Origin: Arthrobacter sulfonylureivorans
Lineage (GTDB): Bacteria > Actinomycetota > Actinomycetes > Actinomycetales > Micrococcaceae
Length of the DNA stretch: 64,000 nt
Direction: 5' to 3'
Assembly (NCBI GenBank): GCA_004000035.1
Contig: RJAE01000007.1
Coordinates: forward strand, 62,001-126,000
Below, piece after piece: positions 32,272-40,400 of the stretch (its first letter is position 1; the number at the start of each line of letters is the position of its first letter). Made by a program: the position numbers and the translations under genes. The notes beneath the pieces were generated by a model. That model was not told where the DNA came from. It made no database searches and saw nothing but the letters and a program-made list of their open reading frames with translations.

Positions 32272-33840
32272 ATGTCCATCTTCGAGAAGCATCCGACTGT
32301 GGCCCTGACCGTCGGAGCGCTCTGCCTGGCTTCCATCACCGCCTCCGGACTGGCGGTCCTACAATTGTCCGGCATGCCCATGGTCCTCCCCCGCGAACCG
32401 GCGCCCGCGGTGGCCGAGGCCGCTTCCCCGGTGGCGATCAGCGCCGTGCTCGCGGACAGCCCGGCGTCCACGTCGTTGACCGCGCTGCTGGAGGAACCGC
32501 CCGCAAAGTGGAAGACGGACGGCCCGCTGCAGCGCGGAGTGGCGCTGCCAGTGCCCTATTCGTGCGACAGCGGGGCGGCGCCGTCCGTGGCGCTGGCGCG
32601 TTCGTTCAAGGTGGGCAAGGTGAGGGTGCAGGTGGTCAGCGCCGCCTACACCGCCGGCCTTGGCGCCGAAGCAATGGACAACCTGCTGGATAACGCGTCC
32701 GATTGTGCCGGGAATTCGGTCGGCGTCGACGGCGAGGATCTGGACACACCCGGTGTTCAGGCGCACCGGGACTACACCAACAAGAGCGGCCGCACCATGC
32801 AGGTGGTGACCTTCCGGCGCGGGGACGTGCTGACCTTCGTGGTGGGTAAGGCGGACGCTAAGCTGCGGAAGCTGGCTAAGCAACTCGACAAGAACCTGGC
32901 CGGCACGCTGGAACGCGTCTGCGCCGACCAGAAGTCCGACGCCGAGGACGCCGCCCGCTCCCCCTGGTCGACGGACGACTACAAGCCGTTCACCCGCACC
33001 AGCACGGTGGCCATCCGCTCTGTTTCACCCCCGCAGGCACCGGCCGACGCCGGCGACCGCGCCGTACCGATGCCGGCTCCCACGCTGAAGGTCAAGGCTG
33101 CCACCCCGGCGGCTGAGCCGAGCTATCCCGTCTGGCCGCTGATGCCCGAGGCCCGCAAGGTGCCCAAGCCGCCCAAGAGTCCGGCGGACGAACCTGCCAC
33201 CGCGGCCAAGGTCAGGGTGCTGGCCGATGACCCCGCCGGCCCGGGCTGCGGCTGGAGTTTCACCGGCATGGCCCCGGTGCCTTTCGACGCCGAAGACGCT
33301 GCGGCAGCCAACCGCGAACGTACCAGCGCCGCGGAGGAGAAGCTGGCCGCCGGCGTCGAAAAATGGCAGCAGAGCGTGCTGGACTACTGGGCCGCCTACG
33401 ACCAGTATCGGACGGAGGTGAAGGAGTACAAGGACTATGCCGCCGCCGTGGCCAAGGTGAACAAGGCCTGGGACAAGATCGCGGCGCAGTGGGACGACTA
33501 CTGGAGCGAATATGCCGCCTACCAGCAGGCACTGGCGGAACGTTCGACATTCTTCGCCCGGCGGGACAACGCCGAGGCCAATTACCGCGACGCCCTGGCC
33601 GAGTGCCAGGCGGGCAACCGTGAAGCGGTGCAGGACTACCGCCAAGCGGAGCGGGACTATCAGGACGCCGTGGACGAAGCGGAAGACGAGGACGAGGACC
33701 CGCCGGAGCGGCCCGCAGAGCCTGAGCCCGTGGATTGTGACGCTGCGATCCAGCCGCCGAGCATCCTGAACTGGGCGGCCCCGGCCGAACCTACTGCACC
33801 GGCCACCCCCGCCGATCCCCGCCCTAAGGACCAGCGCTAG
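32272..33840 (+). CDS. Unknown membrane-anchored coiled-coil protein linked to the penicillin-binding protein
   Basis: A 522-aa protein. A hydrophobic segment (about 8-35) serves as signal anchor. A globular region (about 85-220, with cysteines in YSCDSG, DCAGN and RVCADQ) is followed by a Pro/Ala-rich linker and a long Ala/Glu/Tyr/Trp-rich helical region (about 350-465, DYWAAYDQYRTEVKEYKDY). It ends in a Pro/Glu tail. The family is not recognised. AGGAG precedes ATG 32272, eight bases after the penicillin-binding protein stop, so both are co-transcribed. A role in cell-wall assembly is inferred from context only. Confidence 0.75.
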   Translation: MSIFEKHPTVALTVGALCLASITASGLAVLQLSGMPMVLPREPAPAVAEAASPVAISAVLADSPASTSLTALLEEPPAKWKTDGPLQRGVALPVPYSCDSGAAPSVALARSFKVGKVRVQVVSAAYTAGLGAEAMDNLLDNASDCAGNSVGVDGEDLDTPGVQAHRDYTNKSGRTMQVVTFRRGDVLTFVVGKADAKLRKLAKQLDKNLAGTLERVCADQKSDAEDAARSPWSTDDYKPFTRTSTVAIRSVSPPQAPADAGDRAVPMPAPTLKVKAATPAAEPSYPVWPLMPEARKVPKPPKSPADEPATAAKVRVLADDPAGPGCGWSFTGMAPVPFDAEDAAAANRERTSAAEEKLAAGVEKWQQSVLDYWAAYDQYRTEVKEYKDYAAAVAKVNKAWDKIAAQWDDYWSEYAAYQQALAERSTFFARRDNAEANYRDALAECQAGNREAVQDYRQAERDYQDAVDEAEDEDEDPPERPAEPEPVDCDAAIQPPSILNWAAPAEPTAPATPADPRPKDQR

Positions 33841-33864
33841 GGACCAGCGCTAGGGATCAGCGCT
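33826..33864. repeat. Three 13-bp tandem repeats at a gene end
   Basis: AAGGACCAGCGCT, AGGGACCAGCGCT and AGGGATCAGCGCT follow each other. The TAG stop of the coiled-coil protein spans the first boundary. Slippage here would change only the extreme C-terminus. Confidence 0.75.
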
Positions 33865-33920
33865 ACGGCCGCAGAGTCCGGATGCCCAGGGGGCCGTTCG
33901 GATTTAGTTAGAGTGGTGGC

Positions 33921-34763
33921 ATGGTCGATTCCACTGCCACAGCCGCCGTTGAGCACCTGGGCGCCGATGGACGTGCGGTCCCGGACGCGTACTACGTCCG
34001 TCTGGACGGCGGCCGCTTCCATTCCACGCTGCATTCGCAAGGTGCGTGGAACGACCACGAACAGCACATGGCCCCGGCTTCGGGGCTGATGGTGCACGAA
34101 CTGCTGCGCAACCATCCCCGCGCGGAGATGGTGATGGGCCGGATCAACTTCGAGATCCTGGGCATCATCCACGGCGGCGAGTTCGAGATCCAGACCCGGG
34201 TGCTTCGCCCGGGCCGGACCATCGAACTGCTGGAGGCCACTTTCACGGCCCAGGGCCGTACCGCCATCCGTGCCCAGGCCTGGCGGCTGCTGTCCGGCGA
34301 CACCGCGGACGTCGCGGGTCCCGCCCATCCGGGCTTGCCGCGTCCGGACGACTGCCCGCCGGCGCCGATGCAGAGCGTCTGGGACGGCGGCTTCATCCGC
34401 GCCACGGAGTTCCGCACCGTCGCCGACCGCGGGCCCGGCAACCGCACGGTGTGGGCGCGTCCGCTGCACCCGTTGGTGCTGGGCGAGGACATCCACCCGC
34501 TGGCCCGCTTCGTCAGCATTGTGGACACCGCGAACGGCGTGGCCGTGCGGCAGGACCCGCGCGAGTACATGTTCCCCAACCTGGACCTGACCATCCACCT
34601 GTTCCGCCAACCGCACGGCGAATGGACCGGCCTGGACACCCGGGTCACCTTCGGCGCCGGCGGTGTGGGCATGACCGACACCGAACTGTTCGATGAACAA
34701 GGCCCGGTGGGCCGCGCCGCGCAAATCCTGACCGTCCGCAAGTTCCCGGCAGCCGACGGATGA
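33921..34763 (+). CDS. Acyl-CoA thioesterase-like double hot-dog protein
   Basis: A 280-aa protein with two hot-dog units. The first (about 25-125) shows GAWNDHEQHMAPASGLMVHEL, MGRINFEILGIIHGGEF and ATFTAQGRTAIRAQAW. The second (about 150-275) includes FVSIVDTANGVA and PNLDLTIHLFRQPHGEWTG. This matches TesB-like thioesterases of actinobacteria that hydrolyse acyl-CoA; the substrate is unknown. The stop overlaps the rlmH start as ATGA. Confidence 0.88.
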   Translation: MVDSTATAAVEHLGADGRAVPDAYYVRLDGGRFHSTLHSQGAWNDHEQHMAPASGLMVHELLRNHPRAEMVMGRINFEILGIIHGGEFEIQTRVLRPGRTIELLEATFTAQGRTAIRAQAWRLLSGDTADVAGPAHPGLPRPDDCPPAPMQSVWDGGFIRATEFRTVADRGPGNRTVWARPLHPLVLGEDIHPLARFVSIVDTANGVAVRQDPREYMFPNLDLTIHLFRQPHGEWTGLDTRVTFGAGGVGMTDTELFDEQGPVGRAAQILTVRKFPAADG

Positions 34764-35227
34764 GCCTGCGCATCCTCACCATCGGACGCAAGCATGAGTC
34801 GTGGGTGGTAGAGGGAATAGACCGCTACGAAAGGCGGATGAAGAAGCCCTTCGACGTCACCTGGCAGGCCATTCCGCATTCCTCCCGGGAGCATGACGCC
34901 GCCCGCCGGGAAGAGTCCGAGACCCTGCTGGCCAAGCTCGCCGGCAAGCACGCGAACGACTTCGTGGTCCTGCTGGACGAGCGCGGCAAGAACATCGACT
35001 CACCCACGCTGGCGCGCACCCTGCAGCAGCCGCTGGACAGCTCCCGCAACGTCACGCTGATCATCGGCGGCGCGTACGGCGTGGACGACTCGGTCCACCG
35101 CCGCGCAGACTTTGTCTGGTCCCTGTCCAAACTGGTCTTTCCGCACCAACTGGTCCGGCTGATCGTCATGGAGCAGCTCTACCGCGCTCAGGAGATTGCC
35201 GGTGGACGGCCCTACCACCATGAATGA
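34760..35227 (+). CDS. rlmH: 23S rRNA (pseudouridine1915-N3)-methyltransferase
   Basis: A 155-aa SPOUT-class methyltransferase that uses SAM to methylate pseudouridine 1915 of 23S rRNA in assembled ribosomes. LLDERGKNIDSPTLA, LIIGGAYGVDD (SAM knot) and SKLVFPHQLVRLIVMEQLYRA are diagnostic. The C-terminal GRPYHHE matches the family end exactly. It overlaps its neighbours by four bases on each side (ATGA), forming a tightly coupled group. Confidence 0.97.
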   Translation: MSLRILTIGRKHESWVVEGIDRYERRMKKPFDVTWQAIPHSSREHDAARREESETLLAKLAGKHANDFVVLLDERGKNIDSPTLARTLQQPLDSSRNVTLIIGGAYGVDDSVHRRADFVWSLSKLVFPHQLVRLIVMEQLYRAQEIAGGRPYHHE

Positions 35228-35838
35228 CCATGGGTAGCGCCCTGCGCTTCGGTCGGTCGGCCGTCGTGGCCGCCGCCGTGCTCTGCCTCGCCGCCGCGGC
35301 ACATACCGCCGCCGGCGGCGCCTTGCCGCCCCCCGCCGTCGTACTGGCACTGGGCGCGCTGATCTGGCTGCCGGTGATGATCCTGGCCGGGCGCAGGCTG
35401 GAACCGGCAACCATCCTGGCGGTCCTGGCCGGCGGACAGCTGGCCCTCCACCGGGCCTTTGAACTGTTCGGAACGGTCCAGTGCGCGCCGTCCCCAGCGG
35501 CCGAACACGCCGGCCACGCGGGCCATGCCGGCCATGCCGCCGTCGCACTGGATTGTGTGGCCGCATCACACGCCGGAGATTCGCCGGGCATGCTCGCCGC
35601 CCACCTGCTGGCAACCGCCGTGACCGCGCTGATGCTGGCCCGCGGCGAGGCCGCGCTCTGGGCGCTGGCCGCCTGGCTGCGCCCGCTGGTCCAGCTTCCC
35701 GCCGTTCCTGCGGCACCGGTCCGCGCGTACCTGCCGCTCGCGGACCAGGGTCCGGCACCCCTGCACACCGCGTATCTGGTCACGGTGGTGCCGCTGCGCG
35801 GACCACCGGTGCCGGTGAATGTTCCGCTTCCGGGCTGA
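35224..35838 (+). CDS. Histidine-rich polytopic membrane protein
   Basis: A 204-aa protein with about four hydrophobic segments (VVAAAVLCLAAAAHTAAG, PPAVVLALGALIWLPVMIL, ILAVLAGGQLALH, MLAAHLLATAVTALML). A loop near residue 95 repeats A-G-H three times (HAGHAGHAGHA) and may bind metal. It starts within the rlmH stop (ATGA) and is followed 73 bases later by a YcnI-type copper protein, so a role in copper handling is a reasonable inference. The family is not recognised with confidence. Confidence 0.75.
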   Translation: MTMGSALRFGRSAVVAAAVLCLAAAAHTAAGGALPPPAVVLALGALIWLPVMILAGRRLEPATILAVLAGGQLALHRAFELFGTVQCAPSPAAEHAGHAGHAGHAAVALDCVAASHAGDSPGMLAAHLLATAVTALMLARGEAALWALAAWLRPLVQLPAVPAAPVRAYLPLADQGPAPLHTAYLVTVVPLRGPPVPVNVPLPG

Positions 35839-35911
35839 GGCCCGCTGTGAATTCCCACTTCTTCCGGTGCTGTGGCCGCAACCTGCCCAGCGCCTCTTGA
35901 AAGGCACCCTA

Positions 35912-36640
35912 GTGAAAACCATCCATCGCACTTCCCTCCGCGCCGTCCTCGCCGCTGGAGCCACGGCCGGCCTGCTGGCCGTCGGCGCCGGCGCAGCCTC
36001 CGCGCATGTCAATGTCACCCCGGAGGACAACGCCGCCGGCGGCAGCTCCGTGCTGACCTTCGGCTTCGCCCACGGCTGCGAGGGCTCGCCGACCAGCAAG
36101 ATCGCCATCTCGCTGCCGGACCAGCTGGTCGACGCCACGCCCACCGTGCACCCCGGCTGGGACGTGGAGAAGGTCAGTGAAACCCTCGATACGCCGAAGA
36201 CGCTGGACAGCGGAGCCACCGTGACCGAGCGGGTCAGCCAGATTGTCTACACCGCCAAGGAACCGGTGGCCGACGGGCTGCGCGACACGCTGCAGCTGCA
36301 GGTGCTGCTGCCCGAGTCCGCCGGCGAGACCCTGGCCTTCCCCGTCCTGCAGACCTGCGAGAAGGGCGAGACCAACTGGGCCGACCTCCCGGCGGAGGGC
36401 CAGGACCCGCATGAACTGGAGTCTCCGGCTCCCTCGTTCGTGATCGGCGAAGCCTCCGCCGAGAGCCACGGAGGGCACGACGGCGCTGCCTCCGACGGCG
36501 CGCAGGCCGCCGAGGCGTCGGGCACCGGGGCATCGGGCACCGATGCGGCGACGGTGGCCGGCTGGGCCGGACTCGGTGCCGGCCTACTCGGCCTGGCGGC
36601 CGGCGTGACAGCCTTGGCCAGGACGCGCAAGAAGGGCTGA
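35912..36640 (+). CDS. YcnI-like (DUF1775) exported copper-binding protein
   Basis: A 242-aa protein. A signal peptide is cleaved at ASA-HVNVTP, leaving an N-terminal histidine that in YcnI proteins helps bind copper. The DUF1775 domain (about 33-185) shows FGFAHGCEGSPTSKIAISLP and the Trp/Asp-containing WDVEKVSE. A His/Ala/Ser linker leads to a C-terminal TM helix (WAGLGAGLLGLAAGVTAL) with R-K-K-G stop-transfer, so it is anchored outside. The GTG at 35912 has AAAGG eight bases upstream; the longer frame overlaps the previous gene. Confidence 0.9.
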   Translation: MKTIHRTSLRAVLAAGATAGLLAVGAGAASAHVNVTPEDNAAGGSSVLTFGFAHGCEGSPTSKIAISLPDQLVDATPTVHPGWDVEKVSETLDTPKTLDSGATVTERVSQIVYTAKEPVADGLRDTLQLQVLLPESAGETLAFPVLQTCEKGETNWADLPAEGQDPHELESPAPSFVIGEASAESHGGHDGAASDGAQAAEASGTGASGTDAATVAGWAGLGAGLLGLAAGVTALARTRKKG

Positions 36641-36715
36641 TCCTTCCAGATGCAGTGCCGCCGCCGGCCGGTGGGATGTTCGTTGCGGACAGACCACCGG
36701 CCGGAGGTGTTTAAT

Positions 36716-37384
36716 GTGAGCATGATGAATCGTTTCCGGTTGAGGCCGGCCGCCGCGGCCCTCTTCGTTGGCTCCGCCCTGCTGCTGGCCGGCTGCGGCC
36801 AGTCGGGCCCGGGAGCCGGCACCGCGCCGGCATCCGCCGGGCCAGCGGGCAGCGCATCGCCGTCGTCCTCTGCACCAGCACTGGAAACCGAAAGCGCCAC
36901 GGGAACCGAAAGCGCCGCCGCGTCGCCGGAGGCCACCAACAGCGCCGATGCCGGCGCCGATGACGGGTCCTGCAGCGCCGGCCAGTTGGCCGCTGCCATC
37001 GAAACCGAACCCGGCGGCGGCGCCGCTGGCAGCGTCTACCGCACGCTGGTGCTCACCAACACCGGCGACAAGTCCTGCACCTTGGCCGGCTACCCCGGTG
37101 TCTCCTACGTCGATGCCAAGGGCAAACAGGTCGGCGCTCCGGCTGACCGGGATCCGGACGCCCAAAAGGCTACCGTCACGTTGAAACCGGGCGGCACCGC
37201 CGTGGCGCAGCTGCGCCAGACCAACGCGCAGAACTACGGCGAAGAATGCGGACTGACAGACGTGGCGGGCGTCAAGGTGTACCCGCCGAACCGCAAGGAT
37301 TCGCTGATCGCCGAACAGGAGACCGTCGGCTGCTCGGATGATTCGGTGGTGCTGATGACGGTGGGCACGCTCCAGTCCCCGTAA
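36716..37384 (+). CDS. DUF4232 lipoprotein
   Basis: A 222-aa secreted lipoprotein. The lipobox LLLAGC follows a short signal. A low-complexity Ser/Ala/Glu/Thr linker of about 65 residues leads to a C-terminal DUF4232 domain with cysteines in DGSCSAGQL, KSCTLAGYPGVSYVD, GEECGLT and VGCSDDSV that probably form two disulfides. Function of the family is unknown. GTG 36716 has GGAGG eight bases upstream. It follows the YcnI-like gene in the same direction by 75 bases. Confidence 0.85.
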   Translation: MSMMNRFRLRPAAAALFVGSALLLAGCGQSGPGAGTAPASAGPAGSASPSSSAPALETESATGTESAAASPEATNSADAGADDGSCSAGQLAAAIETEPGGGAAGSVYRTLVLTNTGDKSCTLAGYPGVSYVDAKGKQVGAPADRDPDAQKATVTLKPGGTAVAQLRQTNAQNYGEECGLTDVAGVKVYPPNRKDSLIAEQETVGCSDDSVVLMTVGTLQSP

Positions 37385-37448
37385 CCGCCGTTCCGCCGCC
37401 CCGGGACTGCACGCTGTCGGCGGCGGACGCTAGGCTCAAACCATCGGT

Positions 37449-40400
37449 ATGACGACGTCTGTGCTCGAACGCTTCAGCCCGGCGACCCGCGAGTGGTTCG
37501 CCGGCGCGTTCAGCGCGCCCACGGACGCGCAGACCGGCGCCTGGAACGCCATCTCCCACGGTTCCCACGCCTTGGTGGTGGCGCCGACCGGTTCCGGCAA
37601 GACGTTGGCGGCCTTCCTCTGGGCGCTGGACACCTTCATCTCCACCGCGGAGTCAGAGCCGGCGCTTCCGCTTGATATCCCGGAGTCGGCGCCGAAGCGC
37701 AGACGGGGCCAGCAGGAATCCCGCGGCACCCGCGTGCTCTACATTTCCCCGCTGAAGGCGCTGGGCGTGGACGTGGAACGGAACCTGCGCGCGCCGCTGA
37801 TCGGCATCACCCAGACCGCCAAACGGCTGGAACTGCCGGCCCCGTCCATCACCGTGGGCGTCCGTTCCGGCGACACTCCGGCCAACGAGCGCCGCCGGCT
37901 GCTCACGCATCCGCCGGACATCCTGATCACCACCCCGGAATCGCTGTTCCTGATGCTGACGTCCAAGGCACGGGAGACTCTTGCCTCGGTGGACACCGTG
38001 ATCATCGATGAAGTGCACGCCGTGGCCGGGACCAAACGCGGCGCACACCTGGCGCTCACGCTGGAGCGGCTGGACGCGGTGCTGACGCGGCCGGCCCAGC
38101 GGATCGGCCTCTCCGCCACGGTGGAGCCGCTGGATACCGTGGCCCGGTTCCTGGGCGGCAACGCACCGGTGGAGATTGTCGCCCCGCCCGCCAAGAAGTC
38201 GTGGGACCTCACGATCACGGTCCCGGTGGAGGACATGACGGCGCTGGCCTCGCCCAGCCAGGAAGAACTGGGCCCGGGCGCCCAGCCTGCGTCGATTTGG
38301 CCGCATGTCGAAGAGAAGATCGTCGACCTGATCGCCGAGAACCGGTCCACCATCGTGTTCGCCAATTCCCGCCGCCTGGCCGAACGGCTCACCGCCCGGT
38401 TCAACGAAATCTGGGGCGAACGCCAGGCCCTGTCCCAGGCGGGCGACGATGTCTGGGACGCTGCCCCCGGTTCCGGCCCGGATTCAGGCCCCGGTTCGGG
38501 TGCCGGTACAAGTCCCGGTTCCGGCACCGGTTCAGGCCCCGGTTCGGGTGCCGGAATCCAGACCAAGCCGCCGGCCCAGATCATGGCGCAGGCCGGGTCT
38601 ATGTCCGGCGCGGACACCATACTGGCCCGAGCCCATCACGGCTCGGTCAGCAAGGAGGCCCGCGCCGAGATCGAAGATGACCTCAAGTCCGGCCGGCTGC
38701 GCTGCGTGGTGGCCACCTCCAGCCTGGAGCTGGGTATCGACATGGGCGCCGTGGACCTGGTGGTACAGGTGGAATCGCCCCAGTCGGTGGCGAGCGGCCT
38801 GCAGCGGGTGGGCCGTGCCGGGCACCAGGTCGGCGAAACCTCACAGGGTGTGCTGTTCCCCAAACACCGGCAGGATCTGGTCAACACCACCGTCACGGTG
38901 GAGCGGATGCTCGCCGGCCGGATCGAGCCGCTGTTCATCCCGGCCAACCCGCTGGACATCCTCGCCCAGCAGACCGTGGCGGCCACAGCGCTCGGTGCCG
39001 TCGATGTGGAGGAATGGTTCGACGTCGTGCGCAAATCCGCGCCCTTCGCCACGCTGCCGCGCTCCGCCTACGAGGCCACCCTGGACCTGCTGGCCGGGCG
39101 CTACCCCAGCGACGAGTTCGCCGAGCTGCGGCCGCGCATTGTCTGGGACCGGCTCGCCGGAACCATCACCGGCCGTCCGGGCGCGCAGCGGCTGGCGGTG
39201 ACCTCCGGCGGGACCATTCCGGACCGCGGGCTGTTCGGCGTCTACCTGGTGGGGTCCGAGGACCAGAAGAACCGCGGCGGGCGGCGGGTCGGCGAGCTGG
39301 ACGAGGAGATGGTCTACGAGTCCCGCGTGGGCGACGTCTTCGCGCTGGGCGCGACCAGCTGGCGGATCGAGGACATCACCTACGACCGGGTGCTGGTCTC
39401 GCCGGCGTTCGGTCAGCCGGGCAAGCTGCCGTTCTGGAAGGGTGATTCGCTGGGCCGGCCGGTGGAACTCGGGCGGGCGCTGGGCCGTTTTGTCCGGGAA
39501 CTATCCGGCACCGCGAAGGAACCGGCGCGCGAGCGGCTGGCCAGCGCCGGGCTGGACGATTGGGCCGCGGGGAACCTGCTGGCCTATCTCACCGAACAGC
39601 AGCAGGCGACCAACGACGTGCCCAACGACCGCACGCTGGTGGTGGAGCGGTTCCACGACGAGCTCGGCGACTGGCGGGTGGTGCTGCACAGCCCGTTCGG
39701 CATGCCGGTCCACGCTCCGTGGGCGCTGGCCGTCGGCGCGCGGCTGCATCAGCGCTACGGCCTGGATGGCTCCGCGATGGCCGCCGATGACGGCATAGTG
39801 CTGCGCGTGCCGATGATGGAGGACGAACCGCCTGGTGCCGAGCTGTTCCTCTTCGATCCCGAGGAACTGGACCAGATTGTCACGGCGGAGGTCGGCGGCT
39901 CGGCGCTTTTCGCCTCGCGCTTCCGCGAATGCGCCGCCCGTGCGCTGCTGCTGCCACGGCAGAACCCGGGGAAGCGCAGCCCGCTCTGGCAGCAGCGCCA
40001 GCGCTCGGCCCAACTGCTGGATGTGGCGCGCAAGTATCCAACGTTTCCGATCATCCTGGAAACGGTGCGCGAGTGCCTGCAGGATGTCTACGACCTGCCC
40101 GCGCTCAAGGACATTGCTGCCGGCATTGAACGCCGCGAGCTCCGCCTGGTGGAGACCACCACGCAGCAGCCCTCGCCGTTCGCGCGTTCGCTGCTCTTCG
40201 GCTACGTGGCGAGCTTCCTCTACGAGGGCGACTCCCCGCTGGCCGAACGCCGGGCCGCCGCGCTCTCCCTGGACCCTGGCCTGCTCAACGACCTGTTGGG
40301 CCGCGCCGAACTGCGCGAGCTCCTCGACGAGGGCATCATCGCCCAGACCGAGCAGGAACTGCAGCGGCTCACCGAGGACCGGAAGGTCAAGGGCGCGGAA

